This document shows positions 12,251-23,849 of a stretch of DNA of 64,000 bases, one piece after another. The notes below the pieces were generated by a model. The model was not told where the DNA came from, did no database searches, and was given only the letters and a program-made list of their open reading frames with translations. This DNA is from Prinia subflava (lineage: Eukaryota; Chordata; Aves; Passeriformes; Cisticolidae). A program made the position numbers and the translations under genes. The first letter of the stretch is position 1. Every line of letters starts with the position of its first letter. The stretch lies in contig NC_086247.1 of NCBI RefSeq assembly GCF_021018805.1, positions 141,232,102 through 141,296,101 of the forward strand, given 5' to 3'.

Positions 12251-15065
12251 TTTTTTCATCAAGTCATAAAGGGGATTTCTTTCCTTCCATGCATGAATTG
12301 CCTGTAAAAATACTTTTAATTTGGAAGTTATCTCTCTTGCCTGAATTTGGTCCAGTTTTTAAAGTTTTCTAAGAACCTTACAAATGCTCTCATGAAATGA
12401 CATGTATTAATTATGTGGATATCCAGTGCATACATTGGCATGCAATCATGGTGATAAGTACAAAAGAAACTCATCAATTTAATCATGATACTTGAGTCTT
12501 ACACTATTGCTTATTTGATTTTGTTTTCTCCTTCACAGACACGACAGCTATTAACAAATGTCATCTTCCAAATGAGAAATAAAATATGCATCAAAAATTT
12601 CAAGTGTTGCCTCACATATGGGGAGTCCTATTGCCCCAATATTTCATGCAGGATTCTTATCAGGTGCAGGAAAATGAGTGGAGAGGTCCAGTTTGTTACT
12701 GAATATCACAGTGCAGATAGGTACTGCACTGTGTCTTCACTTTCAACCTCAGGGAAAGGCATTTGCAGTGCTGTGAGAAAAGTCATATGCTTTCTGAATG
12801 TGAGGACTGCCATGAATCCAGATCTCTGTGATCTAAGTAGTTTGATAGCTGGAATGAAAAATACTAAAATAAAAATAGTAAAATCCAGGCATCCTTGAAA
12901 TTTTTAAAAATGTTTCTGGACAACATTATCTTTCTGTTTGCAAACTAGAGAAGTTTCAGTCATGTTGCTAAGTGCATTTACTTGTGTTATTCAGTGAATG
13001 CTAGTAGGCTTTGTTTGGAAAATGAAGAGTTTGCCTAATTCTTGATGATTTAAGAGATTCTAGAAATACACTTCAGGATTCAGAGGGAACCTGAAAACAC
13101 AGATGTAATATTATAGTTGCAGTCACTATAGACACCACTATAGGCCACCAAAAGATAGAAAATGTTGGTGAAGATTTGAGTCAGAAGCAATTCACTTCAG
13201 TGTGTTTCCTCTTTGCAGGAGAGCTGGAGAATACTGTAATGAAACTCTCCTTAGTAAGTTTTATAAGACATGTTCAAAAATTATTAAAGCCAACTGAAAG
13301 TAACTGCTAAGGAGTTTTGGGTAAGTCCTAGAACTGTCAAATTTTAGTTATAGGTGTAGTTCTATTTATTTGCATATATATTATGTGCATACTCTTCCTT
13401 CTAGACCCACTTGTTTTATATCTCAGCTTTAAAAAAGCTTCACCTGACAGGTCAATTTTTAGCTGTGGTTGGAAATTAGGATCTGAGCATCAAGTGTGGG
13501 GTGTTGAAATATGACAGAAAGTAGGCTTGCTTTTTAATATTTTTTTTTAATTTTTTAATGTAATTTGGTAAAGATGTAGGAATTGAACCTCTTGGACCCC
13601 TTGTATTTTCTCTAGGGTTACTGTGTGAGGTGACCACAGTCCCAGGTGACCCTGTTTATTGCCTGTGGCTTTGGAAAGTCATTGGAATAAACCTACTACA
13701 CCAATCCCTAGGCACTGTGGAGGTATGAAACACTGCAGCTGAAATGGAACAAGGTTGCTTAATGTTAGAGAGCAGCCAAATGTTATATTCCAAACAAAGG
13801 GCAGAACGTGGTCAGTAAGATCAGTCAATGAAAAAGGAGACTCCATCTGATATATTACAGAAACAGTTCTTTTTTTTTCAGAAAGATACTTTTTTAAGGG
13901 TGTATTTAATCTTTTACTGAACTCCCTTAGTCTTGCACTGCGTAACAATGCAGTGGTATGAGCTCTTACACTCAGCTATACATGTTTTCCATTAGGCCTA
14001 TGAGGAATAGATCAGAAATGCCTTTTAATCAGATGAGTAAAACTAATTGCAATGAATTTTTTTTTTTTCAAATTTTCTTATTCCAGGTACAGAATATATT
14101 TCTTCAATTCTTAGAGAGGAAGTTACAGGCTTATTTCAAGGGTGAAGAAGATACTGAAGAAATACCATGTGGCAACAGTGTGAATCATGGGGCTTGTTGC
14201 TTCTGGAAGAGTATTTGGCTCAGAGGATCCTGGTTTTGGTTATCTCCCAACCCCTGTCCTCAGACACTGAGCTGTTATGTCAGTGGCACTGAATAAAAAT
14301 GATCCAGAGTTAACAGATAGGAAAAGAATATTCAATCTGAAAAAAAAGGGCAACTAGCAATTTAAAAACCCCAAACCCAACAAAACAACATACCATGCTA
14401 AACAATCTAGTTTTTCAGTTAAACTCATCAGGAAAAGAAATTAATTTTGCTTCTGGAAAAAACATTCCTCCAGTTCCTGTCTCTTTCTGTGACTTTGTGT
14501 GCAGAACACAGTGAGTACTAGAAGAGGTGGCCCATTCTTTTAGACTGCTTTGACAGGAGCAGTGATTTTCAGTTCTCAAATTTTCTCGGGTGTGGAAACT
14601 CTGAGGCACAGTTCATGGACCTGGGCTGTCTGCTGGAAATACTGTCAGGAATGATAAAAATGATAATAAATTTGCTTTTACTGCTCCTTTCTGTTGTAGT
14701 AAATTTGTCCTGGATATTTACACAAAAATATGTACAGACCTTCTTTATAAACCCCTGGGGAGGAATTTGTGCACAAAAGTAACATTCTCTTTCTCTTCAC
14801 TTATGTCTGCAGTGTCTTTTTATATTTGTGGAAGGTGTCCAACAGGTTGGAAAATGCATTGAAAACTAAGGCAGTCAGTACAATACTGGTTCTAGTTTAA
14901 ACAAAAACCAAGCAGGTTTTCCCCTTTCCAAAGCAGTGCCTCCAAAAATACTTCTCAGGCTCACAGAGAACATTTTTGTCCCAGTTTAACTCCTTCTGTA
15001 CTGAACAACAAGCTAGGCTATTTTTGCATAGCATAACACATATCCTTTTTTAGGGAAAATACATT
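12251..15065. other. Unique non-coding DNA with a few open frames
   Basis: No recognised gene or repeat. Two plus-strand open frames stand out only for length. One at 12485-12898 (137 residues) begins just before a CTCCTTCACAG acceptor-like site at about 12528-12538. One at 13958-14296 contains an acceptor-like TTATTCCAG near 14086 followed by a charged stretch. Neither peptide resembles a family I know, and no matching donor was convincing, so neither is called as an exon. Confidence 0.45.
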
Positions 15066-15360
15066 TCACAGAATCATGGAATTGCTAGGGTTGGAAGGGA
15101 CCCCTAGTGAATGCCCCACTTGGCAAGGCAGGGTCACCTGGAGCAGGTTACACAGGAATGTGCCCAGGTTGGTTTTGAACATCTCCAGAAATGCAGATTC
15201 CATTACCTCCCTGGGCAGCTGTTCCAGTGCTCTGCCACCCTCAATGTGAAGAACAACTTCCCCATGCTGAGGTGAAACTTCTTGCCTTTTAGTTTATGGA
15301 CTTATCCTGTCACTGAGAACCCCCAAAAGGAGTCTGGCACCTGTCCTTTCTCTAACAGCA
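15066..15360 (-). mobile_element. CR1 LINE, 5'-truncated 3' fragment
   Basis: The left edge reads TTCACAGAATCATGGAATTG, followed by GGGTTGGAAGGGACC. This is the reverse complement of the CR1 3' terminus. The following 250 bases match the familiar reverse-strand CR1 3' region: a Gly/Cys-poor block of lead-in sequence, a TTCCAGTGCTCTGCCACCCTC segment, then AACTTCTTGCC and TATCCTGTCACTG. Only the last roughly 300 bases of the element remain, as is normal for CR1 copies. No open reverse-transcriptase frame survives, so the copy is inactive. CR1 dominates bird genomes and this is part of the evidence for a bird. Confidence 0.93.
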
Positions 15361-16773
15361 GACGAAGGTTTGGGTAGAACTGTAAGAATTTCTTACATAT
15401 TTGGCCAAAATCTTTGCTAGTACAAAATGAAGTTAGCACAATAGCATTTATGTGTAGTAGTGCAGAATTTGAACCAGAGTGCATGAATCAAGGGCAGTGG
15501 CAAAGGAAATTCATCATTTCCCTGTGATTTTTTTGGATTGTTCTGTCAGCCTGATGCCTTCCTTCTCCCTTCCTCTAGAGTGGGATCTCCTCTAGAGAGT
15601 AAAACTGATGGCTACACTCTGGATTAACCAGGGTATCCATCATGTTTTGTCCACCCTTTGATCTGCAATGCTCCTTTTCAGGGCATTTACCCAGCTGGGT
15701 CCAGTTGCTGCTCAGGTTTCCAGAAGCAGCTCAAAGGAGTCACAGGTGCCTGAGGACAGCCAGAAGAAAGATGCTTATGTACCTTGTGCTTTCTTGAACA
15801 TAATTCTGGATGCTCAGGTAAGATTTATACACCTCTCTTGTGTCTCCCTGAAAATCTTTCAGGATGAAGACTGCCATGAAGAATTTTCTCAAAATACATT
15901 TTTGACTTTGCCTGCAGATGTGTTTTGCAGAAAGTTAGGGAGCTGAGATTCATAATTCCCATCTCTACAGTACAGCTTCATTGCCTGGCAACACAACCCT
16001 GAGGTGAGGCTTCCTCTCTGTCCTGAGGGCTGAGGAAAGAAGGCAGAGAGGCACCTTGAGAGAAAGAGGGTTGTTCTCAGGGGTGTATGCAAGACTCAAG
16101 ACTTCAATTTCATTTTACACATCTAGCTCTTTTCTTTTGTGATCACTACAGAAGTCACTGGCACTATCTGCCACATAATTGTGTTTGGTAAAAGGTTATT
16201 GTCACAGACAATGTTTGGGACTTTTTTATTTTGCAGCAGAAAATTATTTCTTCCTCTACTTTTTCATTGATAGAGCTGGTAAAGGTATATTTGTTATATT
16301 TGTGTTTGTGGGGTCATCCTCTGATTTCAGCTTATAGGGAGTACCAGGAAATGGAATTTAATTTTTTTTTCCAGTGAACTTAGCAACAGAAAAAACCTTC
16401 ATATGTATATATATATTTTTTTTCTTTCTTTTTAAGAAGGATGCCGTCAGAGTGTTTCCACATATGGCTTTGTCATATAAGTGCTTGGTCTGCAGTTCTG
16501 ATGGGGAAAGAGAAGGTAAAGAAAGCATCACCTACTTCATTCTTGGTGTGTCAGGTACAATCTAGTGATGTTTAGACCATTTGAGGCATTGAGGTCAGGC
16601 TGTTGCAGACTGTTCAGGGACAGTATCACAGCTCACCAAAGTGAAATAGAAGGAGAGAGGTTTAAAAAAGGAGAGAGGAACAGCCTATTTGGGAGTTCTT
16701 TTAGCTCCACTCCTCCGTGATAGCTTTTCTTGAGCTAAAAAGTGGGTAGGCTTGTTAGATAAATACATGTACT
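15361..16773. other. Unique non-coding DNA
   Basis: No gene or repeat recognised. Small T-rich runs occur near 16363-16371 and 16414-16434, the latter after a short TA repeat at about 16401-16414. Short open frames at 15668-15946 and elsewhere have no recognisable product. Confidence 0.5.
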
Positions 16774-17033
16774 GAGGGAGAAGAGAGAGAGGAGAGGAGA
16801 GGAGAGGAGAGGAGAGGAGAGGAGAGGAGAGGAGAGGAGAGGAGAGGAGAGGAGAGGAGAGGAGAGGAGAGGAGAGGAGAGGAGAGGAGAGGAGAGGAGA
16901 GGAGAGGAGAGGAGAGGAGAGGAGAGGAGAGGAGAGGAGAGGAGAGGAGAGGAGAGGAGAGGAGAGGAGAGGAGAGGAGAGGAGAGGAGAGGAGAGGAGA
17001 GGAGAGGAGAGGAGAGGAGAGGAGAGGAGAGGA
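16774..17033. repeat. Long pure GGAGA microsatellite / homopurine tract
   Basis: All 260 bases are purine on the plus strand. From 16791 to 17030 there are 48 perfect, uninterrupted GGAGA pentanucleotides, preceded by a GAGAGAGA run. Homopurine-homopyrimidine tracts with mirror symmetry can adopt triplex (H-DNA) structures, and closely spaced GG pairs can allow weak two-tetrad G-quadruplexes. Both are known properties of such tracts, not observed here. The minus strand reads as an open CTCCT repeat in all frames and yields long Leu-Ser-Pro peptides (147 and 132 residues), which are artefacts. Perfect purity suggests recent expansion, or a collapse or extension during assembly. Confidence 0.97.
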
Positions 17034-18140
17034 CTGCTGACTACTGCCACATGAATGAGAGGGCAAAATATGAGAGGGCAAAAAGGGTTCCTCTTTGTGG
17101 TAATGCTCTTGAAATGTATAAGTGGCAAATATATATGTATTTTTTAAAAACAAAACCCCAAACCCCCAACAGCTATGCTCTGAAATCTAGGGAAAGCCCT
17201 TCCAGTGATATTCTTGAAACAACTCAGAAGTCTCCTGGTTTAGGTTACTCATCCATCATCATTTGCTGCTCTATGGAGATTACTCCCATTGTAGACTGAG
17301 AAATTGAAAGAATGACAATATCCTTGCAACATGTGTAACAGAATCTCTTAATACTGCCTATAAAGAAATGAATAATTGGCATTGATTAAGAGTGTGTGGG
17401 GACAGGACACAGTTCTGTCACATGCAGAGTGATTTTACTTGGGAGGGTTTTGGCAGTACTTGTGTTACTTCTGGGTCTGTTGGCTGGCTCTCTGCTAGAG
17501 CTGAGCAATTGTGGCTGTGAAAAGGGAACCTTTCCTGAAGCTGGGGTTACAGAGCACAGGCATGATGGCAAAACAGTGGGAAGAGACCCGGCTGCAAGTT
17601 TGTGCTGCAGGATCAGCCTGTGTGGGGAGCAGGGACAGGCTAAATCCCAGCAGCTGGCTCGTGTCTGTCAGTGGGGGCTGCTGTGCCAGCTGTGAGACCT
17701 CTTGCTCTGCACTCTGCTCGCTCCTGCTGGGATGACATAGGCAGTCTGCAAAACAAACAGCAATTTGTTAGAGCCTGATGACAAATTCACACGTTGGCTG
17801 GGAGTGCACATGTAAGCGGCAGAAAAAGAAAATTCCAGCTGGAAAATATCACTGGGCCTTGTATTGGCTTAAGCTGGCACAAGCTCCCTTATATCTTATC
17901 TCATGGAGTTGTTTCCTAAGATCCTTGGTGTGTTCATTCTGTCTCCAGATAGGGAAAAATGAAATGCTGTCATCGGGTGAAGAAATCTATTGCACAGGTG
18001 ATGTATTCTTTGTACCTGCACCTAGCAGCATATCCAATGGCTTGACAACATCCAAGTAGCTTTGTGTAGGCTTTGTCAACGGGTATAGGTGCCATAAATC
18101 CCACAAACTGATTTGTTCTAATAAGAAGCTTCTTGGAAGT
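17034..18140. other. Unique non-coding DNA, part GC-richer
   Basis: No gene recognised. The block at about 17440-17740 is GC-richer than its surroundings and has open frames on both strands (for example 17396-17695), but no domain, no clear exon boundaries and no CpG enrichment. A perfect 12-bp palindrome AAGAAGCTTCTT lies at 18123-18134. Confidence 0.45.
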
Positions 18141-18295
18141 AAAAAAACAAACAAGCAAAAAACCCCACAAAAAACCCCCCAAAACACCCCCAACCCCCCC
18201 CAACAAAAAACCAAAAAACAAACAAACAAACCCAACAAAACAAAACAAAAACCTAAAAAAACCACAACCCAAAAAAACTCCCCCCAAAAAACTCT
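18141..18295. repeat. A/C-only low-complexity tract
   Basis: About 155 bases consist almost entirely of A and C on the plus strand (runs such as CAAACAAACAAAC, AACCCC, ACCCCCC), with only a handful of G or T. The minus strand therefore reads as G/T only and gives spurious Phe/Gly/Val/Leu-rich open frames. Tracts like this are common in bird DNA as degenerate A-rich tails or simple repeats. No parent element is recognisable upstream. Confidence 0.9.
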
Positions 18296-21270
18296 TCTCT
18301 CATAGAATACGTTTGAAGTTTGACCTACAAAGCCATTCCAGGTGGTATATAGCTTGGTGAATCTCTGTTTTCTCTCTTTTGGAGCAAAGTCAGATTGTTT
18401 TCACTGTGATGAGCTTTTACTGCTCTCTCAGACCAGATCTGGGGAATGTCTGCTTCTGTGGTGGTAGATGTGTGTCCCGAAGAGAGAAGCAGCGGTCCTA
18501 GAACTGAACTTCTGCCAACCATTTTCACTCCTTAAGAGAATTTGTCTGGAAACACTCATCCTACCCATTTTATTTTACAAGTGAAATGCAAACACACTAC
18601 AAAATCATATGTATTTTTGCTGAAATGTCAGCATTGTGTAAGGGAAAAATCCTGACTTCACTGAAATTGGAAGTTTCACCCTTCTGCTGTGTTTTATGTC
18701 AGTACATCTAGGAAACATTGCCTCATGGTATCAGTAGTTCCTGAAGTTATTTTACTGGAAATTCTCTTTTCCATTGCATTTCCTCTCTAAGACAAGAAGG
18801 TACTGCAAGACACTACAAAAAGATAGTAACACATTTTTTGTTACAATAATATAGACAAAATTCTTCATGGCGCCTTTTCATGTGATATATGTCAACTTTT
18901 TGGAGAATCTGGATAACTTCTTGTGCTTAATGGGCTGAGAAGAGACTTTTTTGTGGAAGTGACTGTCGGAAAGAGAATTCTGCTATTTTCATAATCAATA
19001 TTTTTTCAGAGAAAAAAAAGTCAAAGTTCTCTAACTTCCCATATGAACAAGCTTTCCCATTTTCATTTCCTGTGGAAAACTTTTATCAGCCAGGAAACAG
19101 AAAAACATTACTTCCTTATTTCTTTTTTTTCCAGGAAATTCCTTCATGAGAAAATTTTATTCCCACTCTAAACCAGATTTGTAATTTTTTTAGAATATGA
19201 AGATTTTTATGGAAGAGATGGACATTTTGAAGACTGCTGAACAGTTTCAGTGTGCTGTTAGGTGAAAGAATGATTAATGTGAATATGAAAGGCATCTGCA
19301 GTTTCTAAGGATACTGCAGTTATCCATACCCCTGGGATTTCCAAACTATATCATGAAATATGCTTCATAGCTGAACATTGTGACAAAACATGTGACAGAA
19401 ATTGTTTAAGAGTGGCAGCTGAATGAAGCACGTTACTTTAATTCACTGATTAAGTGTCTGGTTGACTATCAGCTTCTGAGTGATTGCCATTGATTTATGA
19501 ATTTATATGTGATTTGGAGCCTTCCTAATTAAGTTGCTGCTTTTCTTTTTCATTGCTGTTTGACAGTAGAGGTCAGCTGACTTGACATTATATTATTTGA
19601 GTAGTCTGCTTTATGAATGACTGCAGTGGGGGATTTCCAGGAAAGGATCTGAATTTTTTCCTCCTGAAAGTCTCAGATAGCTCCTGTTCACGGAATCTCT
19701 TTTTCCAAGAACTTTCTTCAGAAAAGACACACACATAATTTGTAGAGGATGGAATAAGAACAAAGATAATGATTACTTACTGATGTTTAGGGAATTCGAA
19801 ATTCAAAAATTTTATAAAATTCATTAAAATCAATAATGTTCCAGAGGTCCCATTGACACTGGAAATATGTTTTTATCCTAAACAATTTCATTCAGAAAGC
19901 AAAAAAAGGAAAAAATAATTTTTTTAATAAAACTTTTTTTTTTTTCAAAAAAACATTTTCGTACCCAAAGTCCCTTTGGTGACAGCTTTGCTGGCTTTGC
20001 ATAAAGAATACAATGAAGTCAGAAGTCTCCTCAAACCAACAAGAAACACGTACAAAGAATAGCCAGGAGCTGTGAAAGTCAATACCAGTGTACAACACAG
20101 TTTTTCTTCTACACTGGAAAAGGCATCAATAAAACCCCCATTAGTCAGTAGTCTTATGTCCTGATTTTGAAACCATAAGCATGGTAAACCTCTAAAGGGT
20201 TATTCCATCTGAAGTACGAATCTGTTAAATATGTATTCACATTGCACCAAAATACTTTAGCAGTTCCCTTGAGTGAGAGATACTTGTTTGAGCAGTCTAT
20301 GCATTATATGAAACATATTTTGGGTTGGATAGATAAATTTAACAGTGTTCTTTTAGCCATTGTGCTGGATGCACTACAGATCAGCTTCCTCATGTATTCA
20401 TTTAATGGCTCTCCATTGCACAGGGTTTTGTCTGATGGAAGGAAAATCAGTTTCTTTAAGAGGCCTGTTTGATTTCTTTACCAGCTCTTCAGTTTGCTGG
20501 TCCCCAACATCTAGAATTCAGTTTTCTATTCCATCTTGCACAGGACTGAATAGAAAAAGGTGAGAAACAGGGAGAGTCAAACTCTGTCACCTAATTAGAC
20601 CAGATGGATTTTGCACTAGACTGTGAATTAGCTTTGCCTGGAGATGACTGAAAGTTGGTCTGTGCTTCAGGGGAAACCTCAGTGTCTGGAAATCTTATTC
20701 CAGGCTTATTTTTGAAGACTGTTACAAATAGGATTCTTGTGAAGAAGGCACTTTAAACAGCATCATGACAATAACATCATCATAACATAAATAACTCTTT
20801 AAGCTGCACCTGATTGTAGCAATTGTTGAATGAAATGCTGCGCTTTTAATTTCTCCTCTAAAGAGTACTATAAACTGAGGAAGATGAACAACAAGATGGC
20901 CAAGGAATGAAAAAGCTCTGTCTTGAGTTTGAATAGGGCTGCTTGAACACTGTATCCTGCAAATCTCAGCAGAGCTTCAGGGAGTCTCAAGTCTTACAGA
21001 ACTGTGCTCATGGTCAGACTGAATGTCATGGACAGAAAGGTCCTTCTGTGATGTGTTCTGGGTCAGTGAGTAATCACTTCCATAAGAAATTCCATTTCTA
21101 TGGAAGGTTCATTTTCCCTTGTTTTATCTCTAATAAAATCTCTTGGGAGTTGGGTAGAAATGACTGGAAGGTGGGGAGAGGCAAAGCAGAATCTTAGGAG
21201 AATGTGTCTCTTGCATCTCTGCATCCCTGGATGGGGATGGATAGGTTTGTTTCTTGTTTGCTTTCTTTTC

Positions 21271-21285
21271 TTTTTTTTTTTTTTT
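21271..21285. repeat. Poly-T run (15 bases)
   Basis: Fifteen uninterrupted T residues at the end of a T/C-rich stretch that begins near 21249. No retrocopy body is seen beside it. Confidence 0.8.
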
Positions 21286-22796
21286 AATAGATTTGCAAAA
21301 TGCTGCTTTAAAGTCTCACTTCTGAAGTTCAGTCCTTTTAATTTTTTTTTTCAGACAAAGGGACAGAAATATATTCTGAATAAGACTAATTTTTGATCTA
21401 TTTATCTCCAGCAAGGTTGGGTGCCTGCCCATCACTGGCTGCAAAGCGTGTAAGTGGCAGTTCTGTTCTCTGTTTTTGCCTCCTTGCTGCTTCTGTTTGA
21501 TTAACTCAGCAGCAGTTGGGTATTAGCTGGATAAAACTAGCTCTCCAAATGAACATGTTTATTGAGGAGAACAGGGTGAATAAAGAATTAAATTCTGATG
21601 CTAAAAAAATTGGTACTTTCCTGGAGTGATGACTAATCACTGAGTGAAAAAAATCCCCAAGAAACCCAAAGATAAAGGCAAATTTCATGGAATCTGTTCT
21701 ATAGAAATACTTTAAGGACTTAGGTTCCAGTGGGTGGTCACTATTTGTATCTCTGGGTAAAGAAACAGAACTAAGGAGCTAAATGTATGGATGTGTTTAC
21801 ATGTGTATGGACTGCACCAAACCAGGCTCAGCAGGTTGGTTGGACCAGGTGAACCGGGCTGGTGCTGCTTTTGCATTGGCAGAAGTGCAAAGCACTGCCA
21901 GAAAAGGAGAATTCTTATTTAGGTTACACTTTGTACATTTCCTTTCTGCTGCTGTGCTGTCAGCAGCCCAGCATTAACAGTCTCTCATAGGGAAGGGTTC
22001 CATCTTTCATGACTACTGTAAAAACATGAAATAGGAAAACATGGGTTGCAAAGATGGAGGAAGAGAACAGTGTGAAATCAGAAGTTCACATGATGCTAAT
22101 TCCAGAGTCTCACAAAGCTACAAAATAAGATAAGACACTATCTGAAGGCTAATGGAGAACCCACAAAGCAATGAAATGGAGAAAGAAAAGAAACAAAAGG
22201 AAATACATATATAAACAAATTAGTCAAAGGAGCTTCGAGGACAGTGGAAAAGCTGGACAACGTGAGGTTAATTTACGAATCAAAGTATATTTATATCTCA
22301 TGTATCATGGCAAATATAGAATTCTTCCTGTCTTTCTGCAAGTGGCTCAAAACTCAGTCAGGAAAAGGGTGAACGGGTAGGTAAGTGCAAGCCTAAAAAG
22401 GCTTGAAAAAGCAGAAACTCTTTGGAAACCTGAGTCAATCTGCTTAATATATGAAATGATCAAGTTCTTGACATATTTTTCTTAGGAGCTAATGCGATAT
22501 TTTTCCTCAGCCTTAATGGGGATATACAGTGACTTTCAGCATAAAAGGATAGCTAAAGTTAGTGGTATGGGTAGACTCCTCTTCAGGACAAAAAAAGGAT
22601 AATTTCACGAAGAAAATAGCTGTTGCAAATGTTATCATTTTAGTTGATTTTAATTTTTATTAATGGACAAGTTTTTTTCACTTGTGGGGAGTTTAAGGAA
22701 ATATGTGCTATAGTGTATATTAACTCAGGGTTTGTCCCAATTTGAAATCCCAAGGAATGTTCCCACTGCTTTCAGTGACTGCGTGGTTTGACCCAG

Positions 22797-22818
22797 CCAG
22801 GCAAACATCGTTGCCTGG
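22797..22818. repeat. Short perfect hairpin
   Basis: CCAGGCAA (22797-22804) pairs with TTGCCTGG (22811-22818) across a six-base loop. A single isolated inverted repeat with no known-family signature. Confidence 0.7.
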
Positions 22819-23812
22819 AGGCTGAGTCAGATAAGGGCTCTTACAAACCTCATTTGAGCAAATAACTCACATAAAGAGGAAATTATTTCTGAGTAAGCAG
22901 CAAGCAAGCAGGACACCAAGTTATCTTGACCCTAATTTGATCTTCCTGACATTCATTACAGTCATCTTTTGGTTAATGCTTTGGCTTTTGTGGTGAGACT
23001 GGTACGTGTCTCCCCATGTTCTTATGGCTCTGGCAGAAATCAGGGCTCCTCTCTGGCCCCCTGAGGTGATGAACAGATGCAGCTCAGACAGGAGAATCTG
23101 TTGCTGTCCATGTTTTCCAGGACACTAATTTTTCCCATTACCACTAAGTGTGACTTTTACACCATACAGATAAAAACTGGAGGTCATCAGTACTACGCCC
23201 TTCCTCCATGCTAACTGTGAGCTTCTGCTAGATTCATAGGTGGTCCTGGACCTTGGCTAAATGATTGTTTAATAATTCAGAAAGTTTCAGCTTGACTCAC
23301 CAAAAAATTATTGCCTTCTATTTTCAGTTCTCTGAGGGAAAACAATCCACATTTAAGTCAGTAAAAGAAGAGGCTATTTACAGGAGGGTTGGCAGTACTA
23401 AGAGATGAGCAATAAAAGCCTATCTGAGATTTGTTGCAGCCTTGCTCTAAACTCCAGTTATATGGCAGATTGTGCCTTGTGGAACAGGCTCTTAGTCCTA
23501 GCCTGGATTTAAGACTGTGAATAAATATATTTTTTTTTATGCTGACTAATCCAAACAGTAGTAAATTTTTACAAACTTCCTTTGAATTACTCCTCATGGA
23601 ACTTATTTGTATATTCATCTTGCTCACACAGGAGATTTGTTTGTTTTTCATTCTTTTGTTAAAACCACAGAAGATTAATAGCTGCTGATGCCTCTTGGAT
23701 CGTGCTGGGCTTGCACTCTTCAGTATATTTTGTGCTTGTGTACCAGCTTACAGTCAGGCTGGGGCTGTGGTGGGGTGCAAGGGACTTGCTCTCAGTGAGC
23801 AGGGACATCAAG

Positions 23813-23849
23813 GATATATATATAAATATATATATATATCTTTTTTTTT
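23813..23849. repeat. AT microsatellite plus poly-T
   Basis: An AT dinucleotide run with one AAA interruption (23813-23839) is followed by a C and nine T residues. It is a simple repeat and self-complementary. Confidence 0.85.

Larger units (their letters stand above)
18296..23812. other. Unique non-coding DNA
   Basis: AT-rich sequence without recognised genes or transposons. Poly-T at 21271-21285, and a short hairpin at 22797-22818. The piece at about 19430-19640 has a balanced composition with homeodomain-like words (CTAATTAAG near 19527-19535) and could be a conserved non-coding element. Small open frames throughout have no recognisable product. Confidence 0.5.

Noticed and set aside
12485..12898. 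137-residue plus-strand frame with an acceptor-like site as an exon
   Set aside because: Peptide resembles nothing known, no convincing donor, and AT-rich downstream end. Frame length alone is not evidence.
13958..14296. Frame following TTATTCCAG with a charged segment (Gln/Glu/Lys-rich) as an exon
   Set aside because: No family recognised and no clear donor. A transcript would be needed.
16685..17153. Minus-strand open frames of 147 and 132 residues made of Leu-Ser-Pro repeats
   Set aside because: They are produced by the CTCCT microsatellite, which contains no stop in any frame. Ends are arbitrary.
17970..18360. Phe/Gly/Val-rich minus-strand and Lys/Pro/Asn-rich plus-strand frames that could be mistaken for membrane or basic proteins
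   Set aside because: Direct translation of the A/C-only tract.
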